64,000 nucleotides of DNA, taken from contig NZ_JADCKL010000002.1 in NCBI RefSeq assembly GCF_014982975.1, forward strand, positions 248,001-312,000. Reading direction: 5' to 3'. The DNA is from Claveliimonas monacensis (GTDB lineage Bacteria; Bacillota; Clostridia; Lachnospirales; Lachnospiraceae). Of this stretch, positions 32,266 to 40,915 are shown one piece after another. The position numbers and the translations under genes are program-made. The notes below the pieces were generated by a model, which was given only the letters and a program-made list of their open reading frames with translations, was not told where the DNA came from and ran no database searches. Numbering within the stretch: the stretch's first letter is position 1; each line of letters opens with the position of its first letter.

Positions 32266-32928
32266 ATGTTTGAAAAGGCAAAAAACCTCATTAAAAAGTA
32301 TCGTCACGCATGGGTGCTGCTGTACGTTTTTATTTATCTGCCCTGGTTTGTCTACCTTGAAAAAGCCGTACAGCACGATTACTACCTGATCCACTCCCCT
32401 CTGGATGATTACATTCCTTTTGTGGAGTTTTTTATCGTGCCGTACTTTTTATGGTTTATATTTATTGCAGTGACTATGGCCTACTTCTTCTTTACGGACA
32501 GGAAGGGCTTCTACAAACTGTGCGCGTTCATGTTCACAGGAATGACCATATTCCTGATCATATGCACGATTTTCCCAAACGGGCTGGATCTGCGGCCAAC
32601 GGTCTTCCCGCGGGATAATATTTTTACAGATGCAGTAAAATGGCTTTACCAGACAGACACATCCACAAATGTACTGCCAAGTATCCACGTGTTCAACTCC
32701 CTGGCCGCCGCATTTGCCATCGGCCACAGCCACGCGTTGAAAAAGAAGAAGTGGGTACAGCCGGCAGCCTATGTGCTGGCCACTCTGATCATTCTGTCCA
32801 CCATGTTCCTGAAGCAGCATTCAGTGACAGATGTATTTGCAGCCATGGTCATGGCGGGAGTCATTTATCCGTTTGTGTATGTACCTTCATCCAGAAAGGC
32901 GCCCAGCCTTTCCCACCAACCGGTGTGA
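32266..32928 (+). CDS. PAP2-superfamily membrane phosphatase
   Basis: A 220-residue protein with about five or six membrane helices. The PAP2 signature is partly visible: LPSIHVFNSL (the PSxH motif, about 140-150) and LKQHSVTDVFA (the SxxxD-type motif 3 with its His). Motif 1 is weak, as in the inositol-phosphorylceramide-synthase-like branch. Members remove phosphate from lipid phosphates or transfer head groups at the membrane surface. Start ATG 32266 with GAAGGA upstream. It has its own promoter but follows lipid-kinase and GDPD genes, suggesting shared work on lipid phosphates. Confidence 0.8.
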   Translation: MFEKAKNLIKKYRHAWVLLYVFIYLPWFVYLEKAVQHDYYLIHSPLDDYIPFVEFFIVPYFLWFIFIAVTMAYFFFTDRKGFYKLCAFMFTGMTIFLIICTIFPNGLDLRPTVFPRDNIFTDAVKWLYQTDTSTNVLPSIHVFNSLAAAFAIGHSHALKKKKWVQPAAYVLATLIILSTMFLKQHSVTDVFAAMVMAGVIYPFVYVPSSRKAPSLSHQPV

Positions 32929-32987
32929 TCACGATACAAAGGGTCTGATACCTTTGCCATAAATGTATACTTTAAGGAGGAAAAATT

Positions 32988-33410
32988 ATGTATGCAGAAT
33001 TTACAGATAATCTGGTAACAGGAAATGAGATGATCGACTCTCAGCACAAAGAGCTCATCGAGAAGATCAACGCAGTCATGGAGAGCTGCGAGCAGAGCAA
33101 TGACAAGTCCGTGGCTGTCAAGACGCTGGACTATCTGGAGGACTACACAAACTACCACTTCTCCGCTGAGGAGCAGCTCCAGAGGGAGATCGACTACCCT
33201 GGCTTCCAGAAGCATAAAGAGCAGCATGAGATCTTTAAGCAGACCATCGCTGACCTGCAGGATATGCTGCAGGAGGAGGAAGGACCTTCACCGGCTTTCG
33301 TTGCAAAGGTGCAGGAGAAAGTCATCGAGTGGCTCTATGTCCACATCCAGGGATTCGACCGTTCTGTGGCTGAGTACAAGTTCATGCGCGAGAACAACGA
33401 GCGCCTGTAA
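32988..33410 (+). CDS. Bacteriohemerythrin
   Basis: A 140-residue O2-binding di-iron protein. All seven iron ligands are present in canonical order: H20 (SQHKEL), H57 and E61 (YHFSAEE), H76 and H80 (HKEQH), H119 and D124 (YVHIQGFD). Single-domain members bind or scavenge oxygen in anaerobes and microaerophiles. No signal peptide, so cytoplasmic. AAGGAGG lies 7-8 nt before ATG 32988. The gene stands alone before a strong terminator. In this oxygen-sensitive gene neighbourhood an O2-protection role is sensible but inferred. Confidence 0.95.
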   Translation: MYAEFTDNLVTGNEMIDSQHKELIEKINAVMESCEQSNDKSVAVKTLDYLEDYTNYHFSAEEQLQREIDYPGFQKHKEQHEIFKQTIADLQDMLQEEEGPSPAFVAKVQEKVIEWLYVHIQGFDRSVAEYKFMRENNERL

Positions 33411-33457
33411 AGAGGATCAGGGTTCCTACACACTGGAAATCCAATAAAAAGTAAGCA

Positions 33458-33494
33458 AATAGCTTCCGCAGGACAAAGCGGAAGCTATTTTTTA
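33458..33494 (+). terminator. Terminator after bacteriohemerythrin
   Basis: AATAGCTTCCGC pairs perfectly with GCGGAAGCTATT (33478-33489), followed by TTTTTT. Confidence 0.93.
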
Positions 33495-33504
33495 TGTTTT
33501 TCTT

Positions 33505-35280
33505 TTATTTGTCTCTGTATTTTTCATTTCCGAGCCGTATCTTCAGATACTCGGCATACTTTTCAAACGCTGATGGGATCGCGTACTCCTCCTCCGCGGT
33601 CTTGGGATGGATGAAGATCATCTCATCCCGGCAGGATTTCTCCAGCTCATCCACCTGCACCAGATACCCGATCATGTCCCACTCCACATGGCTGAAGATA
33701 TGTCTGGCTTCCCCCAGCTCTTTTACCCGGACAGGGGCCAGACCTATCCCCTTGCTGTAGGCAACCGCCTCCTCCATAGTCAGGTGTCCCTCTGTATTGG
33801 GGAGCTCATAAAGGCCCGCCAGGAGTCCCTTTGCCGGGCGCTTGCGGATGGCCGCTGCCTCGCCGTCCCGGAAGATGAATACGGTCTTTTTCTCCACCCG
33901 CCTCTTCTTCGCCTTGGTCCGCACCGGCAGCTCTCCCTGGGTGCCCTCCCTCTTTGCCCTGCAAAGGCCGGCCAGTGGGCACTGGCTGCACTTTGGCTCC
34001 CCGCCGGGCAGACACACAAGGGCTCCCAGCTCAATGAGCCCCTGGTCAAAGTCGCTGGCCGCCTCCGGCGGGATCACCTCCAGAAGCTCCTCCTCCGTCT
34101 TCCTGCGCACAGAGGCCTTCATAATATCCTCCCTGCTCCCCAGAAGGCGGGAGATCACCCGAAGTACATTTCCGTCCACCGCGGGCCTTGGAAGCCCGTA
34201 TGCAAAGGCGCTGACTGCCCCCGCTGTGTAGCTTCCGATCCCGGCAAGGGAGAGAATATCCTCGTATCGGTCCGGGAACACGCCCCCGTACTCCTCCATG
34301 ATCTGCCGGGCTGCTTTTTGCATGTTCCGCACCCGGTTGTAGTAGCCCAGGCCCTCCCACAGTTTCAGCAGCACATCTTCCGGTGCCTCTGCCAGTGCCT
34401 TCACGTCCGGCAGAGCAGCAAGGAAGCGCTGGTAGTATGGTTTGACTGCCTCCACCCGGGTCTGCTGCAGCATGATCTCAGACACCCACACGCGGTAGGC
34501 GTCCGGGTTCTCCCTCCAGGGAAGATCCCTTTTATTTTCCCGGTACCAGTGGATCAGGGGCCTGCGGATCTCATAGAGGGTCCTCTCCCCCAGCACCACA
34601 GGCACCTCTCTTTGGATCGAGATGCTGCTGCTCTCCACATGGCAGTCCCATGCCGTCACTTTCACACCTGCCGCAGCCGCCCTCTTGAGAGCCTCTCCAA
34701 AGGCGGGGTGGGTATCTGTGTTGGGAGTAAAAAAGTCCACTCCCTCCATCTGCACCACAAAAAAGGCCACCGCCTCATACCCTTTTTTCACAGCAGCGGC
34801 CAGCTCCTCCACATGCTTCACAGCCCGTTCGCTGGGGGCATCCGGAAACCGCACCACACCGTCTTCTTCCAGAGTGACCCCCTTCACTTCTATGAGGACT
34901 TTCCTCTCCCCCGCCTCCGCGTAGAGGTCGATCCTGGAATTTCCAAAAGTGAACTCCGGCTTCAGGTACGTCACCCCGGGCAGAAAGGCGCGCCCTTCCT
35001 CCGTCTCCTCCAGCCATTCCCGCACAAGTGCGTTGGGGATCTGGGAGTCCATGTTGATCAGGCGCCGGCCCTTCCACACAGCAATGAGATCCCATTTTGT
35101 CTTCCTTTCCGGATTATCTGACTTCTGCACATAGACTCTGGCTCCGGGCACCAGCAGTTCTGCACATCTGCCCGTATTTTTCACATGGACGGTCTCCCTG
35201 CTGCCGTCAATCTCTATATATGCTATAAAACGGTTGGGTCTCTCCAGGAAGATCCCCTCGTATATCCTATCGTACTTCAT
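33505..35280 (-). CDS. SfsA-MutY fusion protein
   Basis: A 591-residue fusion. Residues 1-225 are a complete SfsA domain (RFIAYIEIDG, HVKNTGRCAELL, LKPEFTFGNSRIDLY, IEVKGVTLEEDGVVRFPDA), a nuclease-like fold of uncertain role. Residues about 235-591 are a complete MutY adenine glycosylase acting on 8-oxoG:A pairs: LPWRENPDAYRVWVSEIMLQ with catalytic Glu, LAGIGSYTAGAV hairpin, PAVDGNVLRVISR with catalytic Asp, and four Cys from CLPGGEPKCSQC onward for the [4Fe-4S] cluster (first gap seven residues rather than six). A NUDIX-like 8-oxoG domain closes it. The two are normally separate. ATG 35280 follows AGGAG by 6 nt; there is no internal stop or frameshift. Confidence 0.92.
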   Translation of the reverse strand: MKYDRIYEGIFLERPNRFIAYIEIDGSRETVHVKNTGRCAELLVPGARVYVQKSDNPERKTKWDLIAVWKGRRLINMDSQIPNALVREWLEETEEGRAFLPGVTYLKPEFTFGNSRIDLYAEAGERKVLIEVKGVTLEEDGVVRFPDAPSERAVKHVEELAAAVKKGYEAVAFFVVQMEGVDFFTPNTDTHPAFGEALKRAAAAGVKVTAWDCHVESSSISIQREVPVVLGERTLYEIRRPLIHWYRENKRDLPWRENPDAYRVWVSEIMLQQTRVEAVKPYYQRFLAALPDVKALAEAPEDVLLKLWEGLGYYNRVRNMQKAARQIMEEYGGVFPDRYEDILSLAGIGSYTAGAVSAFAYGLPRPAVDGNVLRVISRLLGSREDIMKASVRRKTEEELLEVIPPEAASDFDQGLIELGALVCLPGGEPKCSQCPLAGLCRAKREGTQGELPVRTKAKKRRVEKKTVFIFRDGEAAAIRKRPAKGLLAGLYELPNTEGHLTMEEAVAYSKGIGLAPVRVKELGEARHIFSHVEWDMIGYLVQVDELEKSCRDEMIFIHPKTAEEEYAIPSAFEKYAEYLKIRLGNEKYRDK

Positions 35281-35312
35281 GTTTGTCTCCTGTCTCTTCA
35301 TCTGCTGCCATT

Positions 35313-35969
35313 TCAAATCCCCATCTCACCCAGAAATGCCGGCAGCTCACGGAGGCTTTCAAGCTCTCCGTCTATAAGCCCTGCAAGCTCTTTATCCGCC
35401 CCTGTCAAGTCCGGCACCATCACCACATGGCAGCCTGCTCCCCGGGCTGAACGGATCCCATTGGGAGCGTCCTCCACAGCCAGGCACTCCTCTGGCTTAC
35501 ATCCGGTCACCTGGCAGGCATACTCGTATACATCCGGGTAGGGTTTTCCCCTCTCCACCATCGTGGCGCAGACCAGCCTGTCAAAATATCCGATGATCCC
35601 GGTGCTGGTCAGGTACTGACGGGTCCTCTCCTCGTCTGTGGCCGTCACAACGGCCAGCAGATAGCCCGCCTCCTTCAGCTTCTCTAATGTCTCCTCCACA
35701 AAAGGCTTCTTCTCAATGCCGTTCTCCTCCAGATGGCGGCTCATCAGCTCCTTCCGGCGCTCCCTGATCTCCCAGTAGTCCGCCTCCCGGCCAAAGCGCT
35801 CCGCAAACCACTGGCTTGCATAGCGGCTGGCAAAACTCCGCAGCGCGCAGGAATCCTCCACTGTCATCTCCACCCCGTGCTCCCTGGCTGCCTGCCGCCA
35901 GAAGCGGGTCAGATATTTCTCTGTATCGATCAATGTGCCATCCATATCAAAAAGGACTGCTTTTATCAT
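35313..35969 (-). CDS. HAD-superfamily hydrolase, beta-phosphoglucomutase-like
   Basis: A 218-residue HAD phosphatase with a small helical cap. Motif I is FDMDGTLIDTE (nucleophile Asp 8), motif II the Thr in VVTATDEE, and motifs III/IV run through GKPYPDVYEYA and LAVEDAPNGIRSA. The substrate may be a sugar phosphate or mononucleotide. ATG 35969 follows GGGGAG at 8 nt. It precedes the sfsA-mutY gene by about 30 nt on the same strand and is likely co-transcribed with it. Confidence 0.88.
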   Translation of the reverse strand: MIKAVLFDMDGTLIDTEKYLTRFWRQAAREHGVEMTVEDSCALRSFASRYASQWFAERFGREADYWEIRERRKELMSRHLEENGIEKKPFVEETLEKLKEAGYLLAVVTATDEERTRQYLTSTGIIGYFDRLVCATMVERGKPYPDVYEYACQVTGCKPEECLAVEDAPNGIRSARGAGCHVVMVPDLTGADKELAGLIDGELESLRELPAFLGEMGI

Positions 35970-36057
35970 CTGTTTTTCTCCCCTTCCATAAGATCTATTT
36001 CATTGTCCATGTTTTTTCCCGCAATGTCAAATGATTTGTCCCCACAGCACAAAAAAA

Positions 36058-36086
36058 CGGATATACACTCTGAGCATGTATATCCG
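36058..36086 (-). terminator. Terminator of the amino-acid ABC transporter operon
   Basis: CGGATATAC and GTATATCCG pair around an 11-nt loop, and the minus strand continues with TTTTTTT. Confidence 0.85.
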
Positions 36087-36100
36087 CTGTTCTTTCGATA

Positions 36101-36847
36101 TTAAAGTACCTTTGACAGGAATTCCTGAAGTCTCGGATCCTTCGGGTTCGTAAAGAACTCCTCAGGATCCGCCTCCTCCTTGATCTGCCCGGCATCCATA
36201 AAGATCACTCTTGTCCCCACCTCCCGGGCAAAGCCCATCTCGTGGGTGACAACAACCATAGTCATGCCGTCCTTGGCGAGCTGCTTCATCAGGTCCAGAA
36301 CTTCCCCTACCATCTCCGGGTCCAGAGCTGATGTTGGCTCGTCAAAGAGCATCACGTCTGGCTCCATGGCCAGAGAGCGGACAATGGCGATACGCTGCTT
36401 CTGTCCGCCGGAGAGCTGGGACGGATAAGAATGTGCCTTCTCCTCCAGCCCTACAAGCTGCAGAAGCTCCATGGCCTGCTTCTCCGCCTCTTCCTTGCTC
36501 TTCCTGCGCACCTTGATGGGCGCCAGCGTAATATTCTCCAGGATCGTCTTGTGAGGGAACAGATTAAAGTGCTGGAACACCATTCCCATCTTCTGACGAT
36601 GCTGATCAATGTTCACCTTCTTATCCGTGATGTCCACACCTTCAAAATAAATCTTTCCGCTGGACGGAACCTCCAGGAGGTTCAGAGAACGCAGGAAGGT
36701 GGACTTGCCGGAACCGGAAGGTCCCACGACAACCACCACTTCCCCTTTGCGGATCTCTGTGGTGATACCGTTCAGTGCATGGAGGGCACCACCGAACACC
36801 TTATGTACATCTTCAACTCTGATCAGAACTTCTCCGTTAGTGATCAC
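36101..36847 (-). CDS. Polar amino-acid ABC transporter ATPase
   Basis: A 248-residue ABC ATPase of the GlnQ/HisP group. It has Walker [10 protein letters not shown] (about 43-51), Q-loop [13 protein letters not shown], signature LSGGQKQR, Walker [15 protein letters not shown] and H-loop VVTHEM. It powers uptake of a polar amino acid. The start is GTG 36847, 10 nt after GGAGG, overlapping the permease stop by 11 nt. Last gene of a binding-protein, permease, ATPase operon. Confidence 0.94.
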   Translation of the reverse strand: MITNGEVLIRVEDVHKVFGGALHALNGITTEIRKGEVVVVVGPSGSGKSTFLRSLNLLEVPSSGKIYFEGVDITDKKVNIDQHRQKMGMVFQHFNLFPHKTILENITLAPIKVRRKSKEEAEKQAMELLQLVGLEEKAHSYPSQLSGGQKQRIAIVRSLAMEPDVMLFDEPTSALDPEMVGEVLDLMKQLAKDGMTMVVVTHEMGFAREVGTRVIFMDAGQIKEEADPEEFFTNPKDPRLQEFLSKVL

Positions 36848-37529
36848 TGTTTCTCAGCCTCCTTTCCAGCAGGCTTACCAGCTTGCTGAATATCAGTACC
36901 ACGATAAGGTAGATCAGTGCCACTGCGATGAGAGGCATGAATGCGTCGTATGTCCGGCTACGGATGATATCGCCGCCCTTTGTCAGATCCTGCAGGGCAA
37001 TATAGCCGGATACAGAAGTCTCCTTCAGAAGGGAGATGAACTCATTTCCAAGTGCAGGGAGCACATTCTTGAATGCCTGAGGCATGACAATATAGATCAT
37101 GGTCTGCCGGTAGTTAAAGCCAAGGCTTCTGCCCGCCTCAAACTGTCCGTTGTCGATGGACATGATACCGGACCGGAAAATCTCCGCCACATAGGCTCCC
37201 GAGTTGATACCGAAAGCCATGACTGCCACGGCTACCTTGTTTACAGTCGCGCTTGCGAATATACCGTAATAGATGAGCATAAGCTGAACAACCACCGGTG
37301 TTCCCCGGATCACTGTAAGATAAATCTGACAGATGGCATTCAGTATTTTCATTTTGCCGGTGCGGTCATGGGTAGCACGCACCATACCCACCAGAAAACC
37401 GAGAACAATACCAACGATCACGGCGCACAGTGTAATCTGTAGCGTCACAATGAGACCGTCTGTCAAATACTGCCACCGATTGTCTGTTATAAAATTGTTT
37501 ATAAATTTTGACTGCAAATCCTGCAACAT
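36837..37529 (-). CDS. Polar amino-acid ABC transporter permease
   Basis: A 230-residue membrane protein with about five helices of the HisM/GlnP family. The family N-terminus [20 protein letters not shown] and the coupling EAA-type loop [20 protein letters not shown] are clear. Only one permease gene is present, so it probably forms a homodimer. ATG 37529 follows AAAGG at 8 nt; the gene is 20 nt from the binding-protein gene and overlaps the ATPase gene. Confidence 0.92.
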   Translation of the reverse strand: MLQDLQSKFINNFITDNRWQYLTDGLIVTLQITLCAVIVGIVLGFLVGMVRATHDRTGKMKILNAICQIYLTVIRGTPVVVQLMLIYYGIFASATVNKVAVAVMAFGINSGAYVAEIFRSGIMSIDNGQFEAGRSLGFNYRQTMIYIVMPQAFKNVLPALGNEFISLLKETSVSGYIALQDLTKGGDIIRSRTYDAFMPLIAVALIYLIVVLIFSKLVSLLERRLRNSDH

Positions 37530-37548
37530 CTCTTACACCTTTTCTCTT

Positions 37549-38322
37549 TTACTCAGCGTCAGCTTCACTGTCCGCAGTGATGTATTTCGCAATGATCTCA
37601 TCCAGCTCACCGGACTCTTTCAGTGTAGCCAGGGCATCGTTGATCTTATCTACCAGCTCTGTGTTATCCTTTGCTACCGCGATGGCGTAATCTTCCTCTG
37701 TAAATGCCTCGTCCAGGATCTTCAGCCCCTCGGCCTCTGCCACGAACTCTTTTGCCGGCTCGCCGTCGATGATAACCGCATCGATCTTATCCTGTGTCAG
37801 TGCCTGCACAGCTTCAAATCCCTTGTTGTACTGCTCTACTGTGGCATCCTCGATGTCTGTAGCGTAGATATCGCCTGTTGTCCCAAGCTGTACGCCGATG
37901 GTCTTTCCTGTCAGATCATCTGGGCCTGCAATCTCGCTGTCCTCTTTCACGATGATGACCTGTGTGGCGTGAGCGTAAGTGTCTGTGAAAGCCACGCTCT
38001 CCTCACGGTCCGGTGTGACAGTCATGCCTGCTGCCCCGATATCTGCTTTTCCGCTTGTAACTGCCGGGATGATAGCGTCAAACGCCATGTCTTCCACCTG
38101 CAGCTCCATGCCAAGCTCCTCGGCGATGGCAGAGGCGATGTCCACATCGATACCTACCACTTCGTCACCCTCATGGTACTCATAGGGCGGGAACTCTGCG
38201 TTTGTAGCCATGACAAGTGTGTTGTCCTCCTCTGATCCTCCCTCAGAACTTCCTCCGCAGGCTGCAAGCCCCATCGTACATGCAGCTACCAGCAGCATGC
38301 TCATTACTTTTTTCATCTTCAT
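37549..38322 (-). CDS. Amino-acid ABC transporter substrate-binding lipoprotein
   Basis: A 257-residue family 3 solute-binding protein. The signal peptide MKMKKVMSMLLVAACTMGLA ends in lipobox LAAC with the acylated Cys at 22, followed by a Gly/Ser linker. The mature domain has FPPYEYHEGDEVVGIDVDIA and MTVTPDREESVAFTD, typical of polar amino-acid binders of the FliY/GlnH type. Ligand specificity is not readable with confidence. ATG 38322 follows GGAGG at 9 nt. First gene of the transport operon; its promoter is unclear, with TTGTTT and TAGAAT 16 nt apart overlapping the uppP terminator. Confidence 0.93.
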   Translation of the reverse strand: MKMKKVMSMLLVAACTMGLAACGGSSEGGSEEDNTLVMATNAEFPPYEYHEGDEVVGIDVDIASAIAEELGMELQVEDMAFDAIIPAVTSGKADIGAAGMTVTPDREESVAFTDTYAHATQVIIVKEDSEIAGPDDLTGKTIGVQLGTTGDIYATDIEDATVEQYNKGFEAVQALTQDKIDAVIIDGEPAKEFVAEAEGLKILDEAFTEEDYAIAVAKDNTELVDKINDALATLKESGELDEIIAKYITADSEADAE

Positions 38323-38411
38323 AATCCTTTCCCTCCAGAATATATTTTTTCACATTTAATGCATAAAGATACACGTCAGTAAATATTCTAACATGTTCCG
38401 AACAAAAAACA

Positions 38412-38448
38412 AGTGGCTTTTTCTATATAATTCATAGAAAAAACCACT
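38412..38448. terminator. Terminator after uppP
   Basis: Arms AGTGGCTTTTTCTAT and ATAGAAAAAACCACT pair with one mismatch. The minus strand continues with TTGTTTTTTG and the plus strand with AATTTTTTAT, so it may work both ways. Confidence 0.8.
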
Positions 38449-38454
38449 AATTTT

Positions 38455-39282
38455 TTATGCAATGATCATCTGAACGATGGCCGCGATTATAATAATCGCA
38501 CCAAGGACGATCCTGTAGTAACCAAACACTTTGAAATCATGATTCTTAATGTATCCCATCAGGAACTTGATCGCCAATACAGACACACCGAAGGAAACCA
38601 CGCAACCCAGGATGAGAAGGCCCGCCTCCTTCGCCGTGAAGGAGAGTCCAAAGCCGATCAGCTTCAGGAAACTTGCGCCGAACATGACCGGAATGGCAAG
38701 GAAGAAGGTGAACTCTGCCGCCACGCCCCTCGATATCCCGATCATAAGGGCGCCCACAATAGTAGCGCCGGATCTGGATGTTCCGGGGATGAGAGCCAGC
38801 ATCTGGAACACCCCGATCCAGACCAGCATCTGGACGGACAGCTCCGAGATCTTTGTCACCTTCGGGCGAACGTGTTTGTTCCGGTTCTCCACCACGATGA
38901 AAAGGACACCGTATACGATCAGCATGACCGCCACCGGAAGAGGCTTATAGAAGATGGCATCCAGGTAGTCGTTGAACAGGAGACCCACCACAGCTGCCGG
39001 CACGGAGGCGATCAGCACCTTGATCCACATCTGCCATGTCAGGAGCTTCTGCTTCTGTGTCTTCTTCGGCGAGAAGGGGTTCAGCTTGTGGAAGTAGAGC
39101 ACCACGACCGCCATGATGGCGCCAAGCTGAATGACCACGTTGAACATCTCCATAAAGGCATCGCTCAGATCCGGCTGCAGGATGTCTCCCACAAGAATCA
39201 GGTGCCCGGTGCTGCTGACCGGAAGCCACTCTGTAATTCCTTCCACTATGCCAAGGATAATGACTTTGATAATATCTAACAT
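38455..39282 (-). CDS. uppP: Undecaprenyl-diphosphatase
   Basis: A 275-residue membrane enzyme (BacA/UppP) that dephosphorylates undecaprenyl pyrophosphate to recycle the peptidoglycan lipid carrier and gives bacitracin tolerance. Signatures are GIVEGITEWLPVSSTGHLIL near residue 13-32 and PGTSRSGATIVGALMIG near 165, both with catalytic residues, in about eight helices. ATG 39282 follows AGGAG at 7 nt. The gene is separated from a HAD gene by 27 nt and may be co-transcribed with it. Confidence 0.96.
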   Translation of the reverse strand: MLDIIKVIILGIVEGITEWLPVSSTGHLILVGDILQPDLSDAFMEMFNVVIQLGAIMAVVVLYFHKLNPFSPKKTQKQKLLTWQMWIKVLIASVPAAVVGLLFNDYLDAIFYKPLPVAVMLIVYGVLFIVVENRNKHVRPKVTKISELSVQMLVWIGVFQMLALIPGTSRSGATIVGALMIGISRGVAAEFTFFLAIPVMFGASFLKLIGFGLSFTAKEAGLLILGCVVSFGVSVLAIKFLMGYIKNHDFKVFGYYRIVLGAIIIIAAIVQMIIA

Positions 39283-39309
39283 TTTCTATCTCCTTTATTT
39301 TTTATCATT

Positions 39310-40179
39310 CTATGCATTCTTCCGCAGCGCCTGCAGGACGTACTTCTCGATCGCCGCCGCAGCGCCCTCCTGGTCGTTGGAAAGCGTGACCACATCCGCC
39401 GCAGCCTTCACGGCCTCCGTAGCATTTTCCATGGCAACGCCAAGCCCCGCTTCCCTGAGCATGGCGATATCGTTGGAGCCGTCTCCCACTGCCATGATTT
39501 CCTCTCTGTGTATTCCCAGGAGCTCTCCCAGGATCATAAGTCCTCTGCCCTTGTTCACGCCTTTCGCATTCACTTCTATATTATTGCTCAAAGCGCCTGT
39601 TATTTCAATATCAGGGATTTCTTTTTCTACCTCTTTCCAGGCTTTTTTACATTCCTCTGTCGTCCGGAACAGAGCCTGGACCTTGTCAGTGGGAGCCTTC
39701 CTCTCCTCATGCATGGCTCTGACGTCCGCCACCGGGCGCCTGGAGGATGCTATATAGCGGGCCATCGGGAGTCTGGGCACGTACTCGTCCAGATGCTTCA
39801 GCTTCTCCTCCTCCGCATATCCCACCCCGTCATAGTATATCTCCAGCATCGAGTCATAGCGGCTGCATATTTCCAACACTCTGCGCCCTGTCTCATAGGG
39901 GACAAGGTCCTCATAGAGCACCCGGCTCTCCTTAAGATCCACGATCCTGGCGCCGTTTGAGGCCACGGCGTACCGCACCCCGGGAAACTTAAGCACTTCC
40001 TCAGGAATTCCTGCCAGAGGGCGCCCCGTGGCGGGGAGCACTACGACTCCCCTGTCAATGGCCTCCCGCAGCACCTCCCTCGTGTGCTCTGTCAGCTCCT
40101 TTTCTGTTGTCAGGAGGGTACCGTCCATGTCCAGCCCTATCATCCTGATCCTGTACCCGTTAGTGCTGCACTTTGTCAT
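39310..40179 (-). CDS. Cof-type HAD-IIB phosphatase
   Basis: A 289-residue HAD hydrolase with the large C2B cap. It has motif I LDMDGTLLTTEKEL, motif II PATGRP, the Lys region ITGALSNNIEVNAKGVNKG and motif IV AVGDGSNDIAMLREAG. Such enzymes dephosphorylate sugar phosphates, flavins or pyridoxal phosphate. The start is taken as ATG 40179, which overlaps the previous gene by 20 nt and has AAGGA about 10 nt upstream; ATG 40143 just before the DMDGT motif is possible. Confidence 0.87.
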   Translation of the reverse strand: MTKCSTNGYRIRMIGLDMDGTLLTTEKELTEHTREVLREAIDRGVVVLPATGRPLAGIPEEVLKFPGVRYAVASNGARIVDLKESRVLYEDLVPYETGRRVLEICSRYDSMLEIYYDGVGYAEEEKLKHLDEYVPRLPMARYIASSRRPVADVRAMHEERKAPTDKVQALFRTTEECKKAWKEVEKEIPDIEITGALSNNIEVNAKGVNKGRGLMILGELLGIHREEIMAVGDGSNDIAMLREAGLGVAMENATEAVKAAADVVTLSNDQEGAAAAIEKYVLQALRKNA

Positions 40180-40750
40180 ATGCCAGTAATTCCTTCCCTT
40201 CTTTTGTAAAGATCATCAGGTTTCTGCTCACCTTGTCGTCACTCCTGTCATAGGCCTCTTTGCCGAACTCGACCATCCGCTCCAGCTTCTCCTCCTCTTT
40301 TGCAGGCACAAAGAGCACCATATCCTTTGAGGGCGCCATGATCACCAGATCGTCCTCCAGCTTCTGTGCACACACGTCCCATATATGCCTGAGGCACAGA
40401 GAGCTGGCCTCGTGGTGGCCGTCCGCAAGAACGGCAAATCCTCCATACCAGGTGTGACCAAAGACAAACTCCACATCTCTGGCAAGATTTTCACAGGCCT
40501 TGTAGTAGAGCTGCTCTATATCGCAGTCCGGCGGAAGCATATTATCCTTTATGATCTCATATGCATCCTCTCCCCTCTGTATGACCAACATTACTGTGAG
40601 ATCCCCCACAAAAGAAATCAGGGGCGTGTCTTTTGCAGATATATTTTTCCCATTCAGAGCATGGCTGTCCCGAAGCTCTTCCTTCACCCAGGGATAGATC
40701 TTATCCCCGATATTTTCCATCCTGTACTTTTCTTCTTCGTATTTGTTCAT
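40160..40750 (-). CDS. DUF5688/DUF1444-like hypothetical protein
   Basis: A 196-residue soluble protein of unknown function. The central GDLTVMLVIQRGEDAYEIIK and LMIFTKEGKELLAYD strands resemble the DUF5688/DUF1444 group common in Lachnospiraceae, in which proteins compare two mixed alpha-beta halves. No catalytic motif or membrane segment is seen. It overlaps the Cof-type HAD gene by 20 nt, implying co-expression. Family resemblance is moderate. Confidence 0.55.
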   Translation of the reverse strand: MNKYEEEKYRMENIGDKIYPWVKEELRDSHALNGKNISAKDTPLISFVGDLTVMLVIQRGEDAYEIIKDNMLPPDCDIEQLYYKACENLARDVEFVFGHTWYGGFAVLADGHHEASSLCLRHIWDVCAQKLEDDLVIMAPSKDMVLFVPAKEEEKLERMVEFGKEAYDRSDDKVSRNLMIFTKEGKELLAYDKVQH

Positions 40751-40814
40751 AAACTCCGCAACCTCCCGGATAGATTTTATTCTATAAATTTATTCTTAAT
40801 TATCATAACAAAAT

Positions 40815-40843
40815 TTGCGAAATAAAGCAATTTGTTGTATAAT
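40815..40843 (+). promoter_or_regulatory. Promoter of the 3D-domain protein gene
   Basis: TTGCGA (40815-40820), 17 nt and TATAAT (40838-40843) form a strong sigma-A promoter about 73 nt before the start codon. Confidence 0.78.
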
Positions 40844-40915
40844 GGTTAAGCGTTCGAGTACGGGAGAATCTGTATGCGGACGTTCGGAACTCGCCGACAG
40901 AAAGGAAATGTATAT

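Noticed and set aside
33607-35121. 504-residue plus-strand open frame
   Set aside because: Exact antisense of the SfsA-MutY coding region.
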